A DNA stretch of 64,000 bases. Source: CAVRUH01 sp963822595 (GTDB taxonomy: Bacteria > Chlamydiota > Chlamydiia > Chlamydiales > Waddliaceae). Location: the NCBI GenBank assembly GCA_963822595.1, contig CAWGIG010000004.1, positions 400,276 through 464,275 of the forward strand. Reading direction: 5' to 3'. The notes beneath the pieces were generated by a model, which ran no database searches, had not been told where the DNA came from, and saw nothing but the letters and a program-made list of their open reading frames with translations. The position numbers and the translations under genes are program-made. This document shows, piece after piece, positions 26,507 through 35,242 of this stretch; within the stretch, counting starts at the first letter, position 1; each line of letters opens with the position of its first letter.

Positions 26507-27496
26507 CTAAATGTAAGTGACGGCACACTCTTTCGATAAGCCAAAAATCTTGCAATCTTTTTTTACTATGAGAGTTTTTATTGATTTACATTCATTTACA
26601 TTAACTCTTTCGGCTTTGGGCGCATAAATATCGGTAAGCGAAGTACATCCAGCACATTCAACTTCTTCGGCGTTCGGTAAGGAGAGACTTTTTAAAGCAG
26701 TGCACTTGTTGCTGTTAATTTTAACAACTTTAGGGGAGTTAATTGAAGTTAATAATTCACATTCCCGGCATTCGATGTTCTTTGCCTTTGGTAGAGTTAG
26801 ACTTATAATTTTGGCTAGAGTGCAATTAATTCTTTCAACCTCTGGCAGTTCGAGAGTTAGCACTGAACGTAGGCCTATACATGTAAACTCTTTTAATCCA
26901 TTAAGTAAAGTCGTTGGAAGATAATCAACGTCAACACCTAAAAATAACTCCTCGATTTTTGGAAGTGAAGCGGTGAGTTTTTCGAGGTGCTGGTGACTAA
27001 TCTGGACAGTGCTGCTAAAAACCGTTTCATTCATTATAAAAACACTTCTGATTCTAAACTTTTCATCCATAAATTTTAAAAAATCAAGTGGTTCTCTTTC
27101 AAAATTTCTGGTGTACTGTAGGGTTATAGTTTTTCTTGGGTTGTCTTTATGACCGGAAAGAAGTCCGATATCAAGAGCTATGCATTTTTCAAGTAATCCA
27201 ATGATTTCTTTGGTTTCATTAGGATATTCACAATCTTCTGCAAGAGATTTCATTTGTTGTAGACTTTCACTATTATTTAAATTGTAAAATTTAGCTTCAA
27301 ATAAACTCTTCCATATCAAATCAATAAGTCTATATTTTATAGCTATTTGTAGGGTATTGATTAAATTTTCAACGTCTCCTTTTTGAATACGTTTAATTGC
27401 GCTGGTTCGTACTACTAAACTTTTCAGGAGCATTTCGGAACAACGATCCTTTAAATCAGGTATGAAATGTTCATCAGCTAAAGTAATAAAATCCAA
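26507..27496 (-). pseudogene. BTB-LRR protein, 3' part (frameshifted)
   Basis: 329 residues that continue the BTB gene starting at 27987: reading slightly upstream gives NFLDYLATGKISVTKENALD before LADEHFIPDLKDRCSEMLL, the end of a BTB fold and the start of the following helices. Residues ~120-329 hold repeats in which hydrophobic strand residues recur every ~21 residues (LELPEVERINC, LTLPKAKNIECREC, SLSLPNAEEVECAGC, IYAPKAERVNVNEC), a leucine-rich-repeat solenoid. In eukaryotes BTB domains recruit Cullin-3 and the repeats bind the substrate, so an intact version would mimic a ubiquitin-ligase adaptor. The break lies between 27497 and 27545. Confidence 0.6.
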
Positions 27497-27531
27497 AGCA
27501 TTTTCCTTAGTAACGGATATTTTTCCAGTGG

Positions 27532-27987
27532 CTAAGTAATCAAGAAAATTGCTGATGGTGCTATCCCGTCAGGAATTGTAATCGTAATAGTTCTTTCAAT
27601 TATTTCTTTAAATTTACTCCTAGAACTGAACAAAGTTTTAAATTTTTCACTGACTTGCTTTAATCGAGCTTTTGGAATTTGTCTTCCTTGATCACCCATA
27701 TTAACAGTGATCAGTTCAAAAAGTTCTGGGTGCCTTAGCTGTAAAGCTATTTGAACGTTATTAGCAAAGCTCTGGACTTGCTTTTCGGTGCCTGAAATGT
27801 CAGTTTTGACCAATAATTTACAATACTGTTTCGCATCACCTCTATTTGCTTTAACCCATTCTGGATGGTCATACAGGTAGGACATGGCATTTAAAAACTG
27901 AATCTTGTTGGTAGGCTTATTATGCTTATCTAACTGCCATAACGATGGTATCGTTTTTAACTCCAATTCATTGTATGTTGGTTCCAT
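27532..27987 (-). pseudogene. BTB-LRR protein, 5' part (frameshifted BTB domain)
   Basis: About 151 residues from an ATG preceded by AAGGTGAT. An ~80-residue lead-in is followed by a BTB-like core: ITVNMGDQGRQIPKARLKQV, FKTLFSSRSKFKEII and ITITIPDGI. The frame then runs into a stop near 27532, while the neighbouring frame carries on with NFLDYLATGKI. One lost or gained base in the stretch encoding SAIF/ISNF reconciles them; joined length is ~480 residues. It may be a disrupted effector or a sequencing artefact. Confidence 0.55.
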
Positions 27988-28086
27988 TTTAATCACCTTT
28001 TTAAATATTTTTTAATTAGATATAGCTATTTATTTTTAATTAATAGTTTATCAAATATCATATATAAAAAACATTCATTTTTTTAA

Positions 28087-28152
28087 ATTAGAAATTAGGG
28101 TCAGACCTGAAACGTTGAAGGATCAGGTTACATACTTTCAGGCCTGACCCCT
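28087..28152. repeat. GGGTCAGACCTGAAA...GGCCTGACCCC element, copy 2
   Basis: Second copy of the element at 26421, same orientation, slightly shorter: TTAGGGTCAGACCTGAAACG ... TACTTTCAGGCCTGACCCC. The ends form an inverted repeat. Five bases separate it from the stop codon of the second HTH gene. Confidence 0.65.
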
Positions 28153-28156
28153 AAAT

Positions 28157-28381
28157 TTAGTAGTTAAAGATATCCTTAATTAAAAATATTTTTCCAGTAG
28201 CATTGTTCAGAGCGTTGCAGATTTTTTGTTGCACATGAGGGGTGAGAAGACGTCCCTTACACGCGCGAGAGAGCATTTTATAGGTAATATTTTCTGTAGA
28301 AGCTGAAATTAGATCGCTATTCTTAAGATCGTGCTGTTCAATAATTTGTTTAATAGGCTGCTCGCCAAAATCTCTTTCCAT
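28157..28381 (-). CDS. Small HTH-like protein, copy 2
   Basis: 74 residues from MERDFGEQ, nearly identical to the protein at 25934 (differences include NSDLIS for SSDLIS, KMLSRA for KILSRA, GRLLTP for GRRLNP). I rejected a longer start 12 codons upstream because it lies inside the tRNA-derived repeat. As with copy 1, a tRNA 3' fragment lies directly upstream. Conservation of protein and DNA over the whole module points to a recent segmental duplication rather than two ancient genes. Confidence 0.6.
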   Translation of the reverse strand: MERDFGEQPIKQIIEQHDLKNSDLISASTENITYKMLSRACKGRLLTPHVQQKICNALNNATGKIFLIKDIFNY

Positions 28382-28408
28382 ATTAGGTGGGATTCCCTGA
28401 GAAAAAAA

Positions 28409-28454
28409 GTGGTGCAAACTGGACTTGAACCAGTGACCCGCCGCGGGTTATTGA
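28409..28454 (-). repeat. tRNA(CAT) 3'-half fragment, att-like copy 2
   Basis: GTGGTGCAAACTGGACTTGA and onward matches the intact tRNA at 30028 through the T-arm and variable loop, then reaches the anticodon region with a 3-base insertion and TTATTGAG instead of TTATGAG. Beyond it (to ~28510) only scattered D-arm-like similarity remains. It is not a functional tRNA. It shares upstream sequence GATTCCCTGAGAAAAA with copy 1. Confidence 0.6.
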
Positions 28455-28602
28455 GGGCGGGAGACATTCACCCGACTCAATACCATTCAACCGCTTTGAG
28501 CAAGATAATAAATGACTTACGTATTTATTGCTATCCCTATTCATCCTTAGACTTTTATCGTAGGATTGTATTATAATTAACCGCATTTTAAGGAGGAAAT
28601 TT

Positions 28603-29985
28603 ATGGGACCAATTCCAGCTTGGGGCGTCGCAGCATCTGTACTTGGCGCTACTTATGCAGCTTCAAAACTACTAACTGCCCAAAGGCAAATCAGAATCAT
28701 TGAGAGAGATAAAGCTCACGCTCTTTATGATCTTCATAATCAAGGAAAAATTCTTTCAGAAAAGGAATTACATCTTGTTCCCTTAGAAGAAAAAACTTCG
28801 CCAGATAACAATAGTCATACAGAAAGTTTAGCTAACGCTAGAATAGCTATAGCCTTTTCAGTTTTAAGAAGTCCTTATCGTGTTGAAGGACAAAAATTAC
28901 ATCGGATTACTGATGTTTTCCTTCGCACCCTATGTGGCATATCAACCGGTCTCGCATCCTGGGCATGGATTCCTTTGATTTACAACAATGGAATGAACTG
29001 TCCTGTTGGAAGAACTCAGTGGCTTAGTCTTTCTATTTTAGGAATAGCTTTAGGACTCAATTATCTTGTGCGATATCAGGCAAATATTGGTACTAAGAAT
29101 CTTCAATATTATTCAGAAGATCGATTTTCCAACGCCTATCAATTAGCGGAAAAAAATTCGCAATATATGCTAACAGCGGGCGATGGAAGACGACTCATCT
29201 GGAGCAATCCCCAAACGGGAGTCGATTTGCTTTTCGATAAAGATGTCCCCCCTCAAAGAGCTTTTGAAATTGTTTCTTCTGAGAATTCTAAATTTCACGA
29301 ATTGTATCTTGATTTACGTTCTACATTTCATGGGTTAGGATATAGTCTCCAAAAAATCAAAGGAAAAAAAACATTTCCATTTCCCGATGGACCCGGAAGA
29401 TATGGTTTCTTACAAATTTTTCTTTCAAAATGTCCTTACCAAAAAAAATTCTTTAATTGGCCTCAAATAGAAAATGGTGCACATAGAATTAACGGAGGAG
29501 TCATTCTTACAGGTGATATTCTATTGATTGATCATTCATTAGAAGATTCCCTATTAGATAAAGAATATTTAATTTTTCTAGGAACTCTTGATTTAATGAA
29601 CATGGATACTCCAAAAAAATTATCTGAAGTCCTCAATTACACTCTTAACCGTTTAAAATATAATGATGGAGCAACCAACAAGGTGATTCGTGATAAATTT
29701 TGGTCAACTCTTCCGAAGCATGACGCTGTTGGAACTTATAATATAGTACTGAGATTAGATTACTTTATAACATTAGGTGAAGGAGAATGCCGTCACAGAG
29801 CGGCGCTTATGGGATATCTTATTGAACGACTTGTTCAGGAAGGTCATCTGACTGGTAAACTGACTTACTTGTCCAATGAAGACCACGCATGGGTAGGTTT
29901 TTCATGTTCAAATACAAATAATACATGGGAACTAGGCAAAATTTCTTCTCAAATAATATTAGAGCAAAATAGAAATGAACTATAA
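28603..29985 (+). CDS. Transglutaminase/papain-fold-like protein with two membrane helices
   Basis: 460 residues. Two hydrophobic segments (~105-127 and ~140-156) anchor the protein, with long soluble parts on both sides. The C-terminal region has the bacterial transglutaminase-like pattern: GEGECRHRAALMGYLIERL with candidate nucleophile Cys396, then DHAWVGF with His428 about 32 residues later, and a possible acidic third residue in TWELG (Glu443). The C-R-H-R-A-x-L spacing is the same as in transglutaminase-like cysteine peptidases. Protease, deamidase or crosslinking activity could act on host proteins. TAAGGAGG is a very strong ribosome site. It lies between a tRNA fragment and the intact tRNA, so it looks like island cargo. 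Confidence 0.55.
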   Translation: MGPIPAWGVAASVLGATYAASKLLTAQRQIRIIERDKAHALYDLHNQGKILSEKELHLVPLEEKTSPDNNSHTESLANARIAIAFSVLRSPYRVEGQKLHRITDVFLRTLCGISTGLASWAWIPLIYNNGMNCPVGRTQWLSLSILGIALGLNYLVRYQANIGTKNLQYYSEDRFSNAYQLAEKNSQYMLTAGDGRRLIWSNPQTGVDLLFDKDVPPQRAFEIVSSENSKFHELYLDLRSTFHGLGYSLQKIKGKKTFPFPDGPGRYGFLQIFLSKCPYQKKFFNWPQIENGAHRINGGVILTGDILLIDHSLEDSLLDKEYLIFLGTLDLMNMDTPKKLSEVLNYTLNRLKYNDGATNKVIRDKFWSTLPKHDAVGTYNIVLRLDYFITLGEGECRHRAALMGYLIERLVQEGHLTGKLTYLSNEDHAWVGFSCSNTNNTWELGKISSQIILEQNRNEL

Positions 29986-30027
29986 TGTAAGGCCTGACCC
30001 TGATTTTGATCTTCTTTGAAAAAAAAG

Positions 30028-30101
30028 TGGGGCAAACTGGACTTGAACCAGTGACCCGCGGGTTATGAGTCCGCTGCTCTAACCGACTGAGCTATTGCCC
30101 C
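30028..30101 (-). tRNA. tRNA with CAT anticodon (Met or Ile2)
   Basis: 74 nucleotides with a full cloverleaf: 7-bp acceptor GGGGCAA/TTGCCCC, D-arm GCTC/GAGC, anticodon arm GCGGA-CTCATAA-CCCGC (one A-C mismatch at the loop-closing pair), T-arm ACTGG-TTCAAGT-CCAGT, discriminator A. The 3' CCA is not encoded. The anticodon CAT occupies 30066-30068 on the plus strand. CAT is read as elongator Met, or as Ile2 if the C is modified to lysidine; I cannot decide, though the GGTTCAAGTCCAG T-arm also occurs in E. coli Ile2. Initiator tRNA is unlikely, since the three consecutive G-C pairs are absent. It is the anchor of the tRNA-fragment island to its left. Confidence 0.9.
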
Positions 30102-30168
30102 CAATAAAGTGCATAGAATAACACCAAAGATTTAGAAAATCAAGCAGAAATATTCCATTTTACCGCTT

Positions 30169-30987
30169 TCACTCATTCTTCAATAATATTTCTTTTAACT
30201 CTCTCAAATGCCGCATCCCCTGGACTTCCTCATTACTCCAATTTCTTTTAAACCCATCCCACTCTTCACACACCCGCCTAAAACATGATATAAAATCGAT
30301 CTCCTCCTTCGCTAATGCCATCACATATTTCTGTAACATCACATGATTCAATGCAAATGGCGGATTTCCCGAATTTATACACAAACTTCTAGAGGGTTGC
30401 CCCTTCAGAAATTTTTTAATCTCTTTCCAATCCTCATCCTTGAATATTTGCGCCGATAACTCCTTAACAAGCACATGAAAATGCGCCCATATCTGCTCCA
30501 CTACCGGTATCTGCTCCTTCAGCTGCTCAATCTTATGCACCAAATTCTCCGATGGAAACATGTACTCCTTCGTCACCACCTTCGATGCAAAACAGAGGCA
30601 AAAATAACTTGGAGGTGTGTTTTCAAAGAAATATATTTTGCGCCTTTCCCATGATATTCCAGCTCGATCCACAACTAAAATTTGCCCCAGATATTCCCCT
30701 GCACCATTCCCTTCGTATACCCTGCTGGTGAATTGCGCCCCCATTAGATCAGCTACAAACCTACTGGGAAGACAGTTTGGCATGACTCTTCCTTGTAGTT
30801 CATGAGGATAAGCTATCTCGGTTTTTTTCAATAACGTCATCACCAGGGTCGTAATCACATAGGCAATTTCCCTCTGCAAACACGCTTCGGTTGTAAATGC
30901 AACTTCTGCTGGATTTTCTTCTATCGTAATATAAATTGGATCCGGAGATGTATCCATTCGATCATATAGTCGTAAACCAACATCCAT
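30169..30987 (-). CDS. Hypothetical protein
   Basis: 272 residues, mixed alpha/beta, no signal peptide; one moderately hydrophobic helix (EIAYVITTLVMTLL, ~40-53) is probably buried rather than membrane. Segments such as GEYLGQILVVDRAGISWERR and YFFENTPPSYFCLCFASKVV look like a small beta domain, and the C-terminus is helical. I recognise no family. It follows pncB by 11 bases in the same orientation, so the two are probably co-transcribed, although nothing links it to NAD metabolism. Confidence 0.55.
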   Translation of the reverse strand: MDVGLRLYDRMDTSPDPIYITIEENPAEVAFTTEACLQREIAYVITTLVMTLLKKTEIAYPHELQGRVMPNCLPSRFVADLMGAQFTSRVYEGNGAGEYLGQILVVDRAGISWERRKIYFFENTPPSYFCLCFASKVVTKEYMFPSENLVHKIEQLKEQIPVVEQIWAHFHVLVKELSAQIFKDEDWKEIKKFLKGQPSRSLCINSGNPPFALNHVMLQKYVMALAKEEIDFISCFRRVCEEWDGFKRNWSNEEVQGMRHLRELKEILLKNE

Positions 30988-30998
30988 TTATTTACTCC

Positions 30999-32468
30999 TT
31001 ATTTATTACGTATATTTCTGATGAGCTCCACTTTTTTCTCATAGAGAGATTTTTCCATTCCCACAACATACTGATGAGGGTTCAGAAAACGTTTTACGCC
31101 CGTATGGAAAAGACTTAATTCTTTTTGAGTGTTAGCGCGGATCTCAGATATTTTTGGAAACTTATAGATGTTCTTTCCTTGCCTGAGAACTGGGACAAGA
31201 AGATCTCGACTTTGGAGCTGTTGTCCCAGATATTTTTCCCGCGTCGGGTCAAAGGGATCTACAATTGTGCACCCTTGAGATATGTTTGAAGCGACATCAT
31301 AAATGACATCAGCAACATTTTCCTGTTCATTTTGGAATCGACGCACTTGCAAGATTCCAGGATTCGATATTTTTGTAAGCTGCTCGGATAACTTTAATTT
31401 ATACTGCCAGGGCTGTCCCGGATCACGGAGAGCAGAAAGTTTATAGACTCCGTCGAGCGCAGCTTGATCTTTCCCTGTTACAAGATTGGTACCTACCCCC
31501 CAAACGGTAATTTTAGCACCTTGCTGCTTGAGCTCTTTGATGATATTCTCATCCAACTCATTGCTCGCAACAATTTTAGCTTCGGGAAAACCGGCATCGT
31601 CAAGCATTTTTCGGGCCACTATGCTGAGATAAGCGAGGTCTCCGGAATCCAGACGTATACCGACCATTTCCTTGCTTTGCGAACGCAGCCATTCTCCGAT
31701 GCGGATCGCTTTTTTTATCCCTTCGACAGTGTCGTAGGTATCTACGAGGAAGACGCTGTTGCTCGGGTATGTTTCGGCAAAGGCTTTAAAGGACTCTTCT
31801 TCGTCATCAAAAATCATGACCCAACTGTGCGCTTGTGTACCTGAAACAGGAATATCGAAGAGTTTTCCTGCAAGAACGTTTGAGGTTGAATCGCATCCAC
31901 CAATATAGGCCGCTCGACTTGCGGTAAGGGCCCCATCGATGCCCTGCGCTCTTCTCAGGCCGAATTCCATGACCGAATCCCCTTTTGCTGCAAAACATAC
32001 TCTTGCGGCTTTTGTTGCAATTAAGGATGGGAAATTAATGAGATTGAGGAGAACAGTTTCTAAAAATTGGCATTGGACAAGGGGACCTGAAACGCGTAAG
32101 AGAGGCTCATAGGGGAAGACGACAGTTCCTTCGGGGACGGCGTCGATATCGCAGGTGAATTTGAAGTCTTTCAGATAGTCTAAGAATTCTTTTGGAAAAA
32201 GTTTTGTGCCTGTGGAATCAGTTAGAGTAGCCAGGTAGTCTAGGTCGCTCTTTTCGAATTGGAAGTTTGTGATGAAATTGACAGCCTGTTCGAGTCCGGC
32301 CGCAACGGCAAAAGCGCCGCCGAAGGGTTTTTTTCGGAAAAACAGGTGAAAAACAGCCTCTTTTTTATCGAGACCATTTTTCCAGTATCCGTATGTCATG
32401 GTAAGTTGATACAGATCCGTTAAAAGGGCCAGCGGTTGGTTATATATTCCAGAGGTAGGCATAGACAA
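30999..32468 (-). CDS. pncB: Nicotinate phosphoribosyltransferase
   Basis: 489 residues, first step of the Preiss-Handler NAD salvage route: nicotinate + PRPP (+ATP) to nicotinate mononucleotide. Markers: LLTDLYQLTMTYGYWK (~15-30), FRKKPFGGAFAVAAGLE (~44-60), EFGLRRAQGIDGA (~168-180), GTQAHSWVMIF with the phosphorylatable His214, RLDSGDLAYLS and VWGVGTNLVTG. These fit the longer, Gram-positive/eukaryote-like NAPRTase group. The frame is complete. Only 75 bases separate it from the divergent 32544 gene, so the two share an upstream region. Confidence 0.93.
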   Translation of the reverse strand: MSMPTSGIYNQPLALLTDLYQLTMTYGYWKNGLDKKEAVFHLFFRKKPFGGAFAVAAGLEQAVNFITNFQFEKSDLDYLATLTDSTGTKLFPKEFLDYLKDFKFTCDIDAVPEGTVVFPYEPLLRVSGPLVQCQFLETVLLNLINFPSLIATKAARVCFAAKGDSVMEFGLRRAQGIDGALTASRAAYIGGCDSTSNVLAGKLFDIPVSGTQAHSWVMIFDDEEESFKAFAETYPSNSVFLVDTYDTVEGIKKAIRIGEWLRSQSKEMVGIRLDSGDLAYLSIVARKMLDDAGFPEAKIVASNELDENIIKELKQQGAKITVWGVGTNLVTGKDQAALDGVYKLSALRDPGQPWQYKLKLSEQLTKISNPGILQVRRFQNEQENVADVIYDVASNISQGCTIVDPFDPTREKYLGQQLQSRDLLVPVLRQGKNIYKFPKISEIRANTQKELSLFHTGVKRFLNPHQYVVGMEKSLYEKKVELIRNIRNK

Positions 32469-32543
32469 GATATATCACACTATTGTGTTGTTATCAATTG
32501 AATTTAATAGTATTATTCCCTATGTCAAAACCACCAGGAAATC

Positions 32544-33245
32544 ATGAAAAAGATCCTACTTTTCCTTATTTTGATCCCTTTTTTCATCTATAGCGAGGGG
32601 GATACTCTACTATTGAGAGACAATCTTCAAAATGCTTTGGAGGGAGATTATATTGTTACCTATCAGAATAGAAACTATACAGTTCTTTTGGTGAGTGATA
32701 AGCAAAAGGATATCATTACTATTGAAGAGGTTACAGTTCCCGATAGAACTTGCAATGGCTATACTGACTGGAAGAAGTGGGTGGAGGATTCGGCTCCGGG
32801 AAATACATCTTGGGTGATGTACACGATTGATATCCCTTCGGGGAAAATGTTGAAATATTATAATTTCTATTACCAGGCCTGGTATGACATGTCTGAGGCA
32901 AATGTTTTTCTTTCAAAACTTCTGAATTTACAATTGACGAAAGTTCCCGTGAATGAAAGAAAAACGGTGGGAGTCACCCGGAGCAAATTATGGCAGCCTG
33001 CGTTGGTTGTTGATGGAAAACAGATTCCAAACGTCCCGTTCGATGCTTATACCACACGTTGGCCCAAAGATGGATCGGAATTATCTGACCGTATTGTCTT
33101 GATCTACTTACCTGAAGAGAGTGCTAAGTATCCCTCTTACTTTCCTTATTGGCTGCAGGTCAATGGAACTATTGGTAAAGCGCAAGTCCGAATCGTGGAT
33201 TCAGGACGAAAATTAACATCCCCTATGAAGGTTGAAAAACGATGA
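32544..33245 (+). CDS. Exported hypothetical protein coupled to lepB
   Basis: 233 residues with a cleavable signal peptide (KKILLFLILIPFFIYSEGD). The mature protein is beta-rich with frequent aromatic and charged residues (GYTDWKKWVEDSAPGNTSWV, YYNFYYQAWYDMSEANVFLS) and no recognised domain. Its TGA overlaps the lepB ATG by 4 bases, so expression is coupled to signal peptidase. Placement next to lepB suggests a conserved chlamydial envelope protein; its function is unknown. Confidence 0.65.
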   Translation: MKKILLFLILIPFFIYSEGDTLLLRDNLQNALEGDYIVTYQNRNYTVLLVSDKQKDIITIEEVTVPDRTCNGYTDWKKWVEDSAPGNTSWVMYTIDIPSGKMLKYYNFYYQAWYDMSEANVFLSKLLNLQLTKVPVNERKTVGVTRSKLWQPALVVDGKQIPNVPFDAYTTRWPKDGSELSDRIVLIYLPEESAKYPSYFPYWLQVNGTIGKAQVRIVDSGRKLTSPMKVEKR

Positions 33246-35068
33246 ATCGAACATATAGTCTCCGTAAATCTAGAAACGTTCTGAAATTATGCTATAAATG
33301 GTTTCTCAAAAAGGGAAAGGCGTTAGATCCTGAGAAAGCGGCGGCAATTAAATTAGACATGGAAAAGCTTGACGATGCGATTGTCGATCGAAATCGCGTG
33401 GAAGCTGACAAGCTTGCACGAGAGCTGGAAAAGTTCGCTGACAGACATTTTAAAAAGACATTTTTCGAGTATGCTGTTGATATAGGCTTTGCCTTGATAT
33501 TTGCTCTTGCAGTGGCGACAGTGGTCAGGCAAATGTGGTTCGAGCTTTACGAAATCCCTTCCGGGTCCATGAGACCGACCTTTAGAGAACAAGATCATCT
33601 TACCGTAACGAAGACAGCTTTCGGGTTAAATGTCCCACTAAGAACAAAACATTTTTATTTTGATCCGACCTTGGTGCAGAGAACAGGCGTTATCATTTGG
33701 TCAGGAGAGAATATTCCCGGAGCTGACGAAATCACAACCTACTTCAAAATACTCCCCTACACAAAACGGTATATTAAAAGGATGGTTGGAAAGCCCGGAG
33801 ACAGCATTTACTTCTATGGCGGAAAGATTTATTTGGTGGATAAAGATGGACATCCCGATCATGATTTCATCCAAGCCCCTTGGATGGATAAAATTGAGAA
33901 TATTCCTTATTTGTATTTGGATGGGATTTTACGACGTAACGAGATTGTCTATTCCTTGGTAAAAATCCCTTTGGGTCGATTTAATATCAGCGAAGGTAAA
34001 GGGGAAGTTTTTACCGGCGACGCGTGGGTAAAAGATGATGTGATGGCATATCAAAAGCCTCACAGCACCATTAAAACATTTAGCGATATCTGGGGAATCG
34101 GTAATTTTGCAATGGCAAAGGTTCTGAATCCTAAAGAAGTCTCTTCGGCGGCGAAGAAAGATATCGATGTTACCGGCGAACCAAAACTTTATTTGCAATT
34201 GCACCACACTCCCCGTTTGCCTCATGCTAAAGATCAGATTTATCAGATGAACTCTTATGTCGGCATGCCTTTTAACACGTCATTAATTCCACTCGATCAA
34301 AAACAGTTGGATGCATTGATGGCGAACATGTATACCGCACGTTTTATAGTTCAGAATGGGGAATATCGCGGTTTTTCTTTTAAAGATGTCCCGGATGGTA
34401 CTTATGAGTTTTATTTTGGAAAAGGTTACTCCGTAGGCTGGGGAGGCATTTTGTCCGAGCTTCCTTCAGATCATCCTCTATTAAGTCACGATCCGGAAAA
34501 TGTATTTAGGCTGTTTAACATCTGCATGGAGATGCATCCCGGAATCAATAGAGAGACGCAGACACCTACAATTCTTCCCCACAGGTATGCCTATTTTAGA
34601 GACGGCGATTTGTATGTAATGGGAGAACCGTTCTTGAAAAAAGATGATCCCCTACTCAAGAAGTTTTTGGAAAAAGAAACGGAAAAAGAGTCTAAGTCAA
34701 CTGAAGCAAATCCTTATATTGCCTTCCGCGATAAAGGCGCTCCGGTAAAGAAAGATGGATCCTATGATGTCGAATTTATCAAAGCATTTGGCATGAAGGT
34801 TCCTGAAAAGAAATATCTGGTTCTTGGTGATAATCACGCGATTAGCGCCGATAGCAGGGTGTTTGGATTTATTCCGGAAGATAATTTGCAAGGGGCACCT
34901 AGTCTGATTATTTGGCCTCCAGGCGATCGTTTAGGGTTCCCTGCGCAAAAGCCTTATCCTCTTATCAATACTCCTAGACTTATCGTTTGGGGCACTGCCG
35001 CGGGGATTTTTCTGATATGGTATGGTTGGCACAGACGTAGTATGAGAAGGCGCATAGTCAAACGATAA
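33242..35068 (+). CDS. lepB: Signal peptidase I with large chlamydial-type insertion
   Basis: 608 residues, about twice the length of E. coli LepB, as in Chlamydia. It cleaves Sec signal peptides at the outer face of the inner membrane. Box B YEIPSGSMRPT holds nucleophile Ser109, box D YIKRMVGKPGDS the general base Lys179, and box E (VLGDNHAISADSRVFG) is displaced to about residue 525 by a ~300-residue insertion of unknown role. An N-terminal charged domain precedes one transmembrane helix (~78-95) and a second hydrophobic helix lies near the C-terminus (IVWGTAAGIFLIWYGW). All catalytic boxes are intact. Confidence 0.95.
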   Translation: MNRTYSLRKSRNVLKLCYKWFLKKGKALDPEKAAAIKLDMEKLDDAIVDRNRVEADKLARELEKFADRHFKKTFFEYAVDIGFALIFALAVATVVRQMWFELYEIPSGSMRPTFREQDHLTVTKTAFGLNVPLRTKHFYFDPTLVQRTGVIIWSGENIPGADEITTYFKILPYTKRYIKRMVGKPGDSIYFYGGKIYLVDKDGHPDHDFIQAPWMDKIENIPYLYLDGILRRNEIVYSLVKIPLGRFNISEGKGEVFTGDAWVKDDVMAYQKPHSTIKTFSDIWGIGNFAMAKVLNPKEVSSAAKKDIDVTGEPKLYLQLHHTPRLPHAKDQIYQMNSYVGMPFNTSLIPLDQKQLDALMANMYTARFIVQNGEYRGFSFKDVPDGTYEFYFGKGYSVGWGGILSELPSDHPLLSHDPENVFRLFNICMEMHPGINRETQTPTILPHRYAYFRDGDLYVMGEPFLKKDDPLLKKFLEKETEKESKSTEANPYIAFRDKGAPVKKDGSYDVEFIKAFGMKVPEKKYLVLGDNHAISADSRVFGFIPEDNLQGAPSLIIWPPGDRLGFPAQKPYPLINTPRLIVWGTAAGIFLIWYGWHRRSMRRRIVKR

Positions 35069-35097
35069 CTTGTTTGATTGAAGGCATAGAACGAAAT

Positions 35098-35224
35098 AAC
35101 AGGATAAGCAGGATCGCAAGCGGCAGGATAAAAAAGGATAAGAAAGAGAAGAAGTTTGCAAAAACTACAATTCTTTTTCTTATCCTTTTTTTGTCGTGCC
35201 GCCTGCGATCCTGCTTAACCTGTT
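35098..35224. repeat. Long imperfect palindrome downstream of lepB
   Basis: The outer arms AACAGGATAAGCAGGATCGC... and ...GCGATCCTGCTTAACCTGTT pair over ~28 bp with two mismatches, and the interior (GGATAAGAAAG / CTTTTTCTTATCC) continues the pairing toward the centre near 35161. It lies between convergent genes (lepB and the small gene at 35243) and could form a hairpin of ~60 bp. It may serve as a bidirectional terminator or be a mobile palindromic element. Confidence 0.7.
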
Positions 35225-35242
35225 AATTTGTGTATATGAATG

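Noticed and set aside
28455..28520. Possible second, complete tRNA continuing from the fragment at 28409
   Set aside because: No 5' acceptor strand pairs with TTGCACC and the D and anticodon arms do not fold; treated as a remnant.
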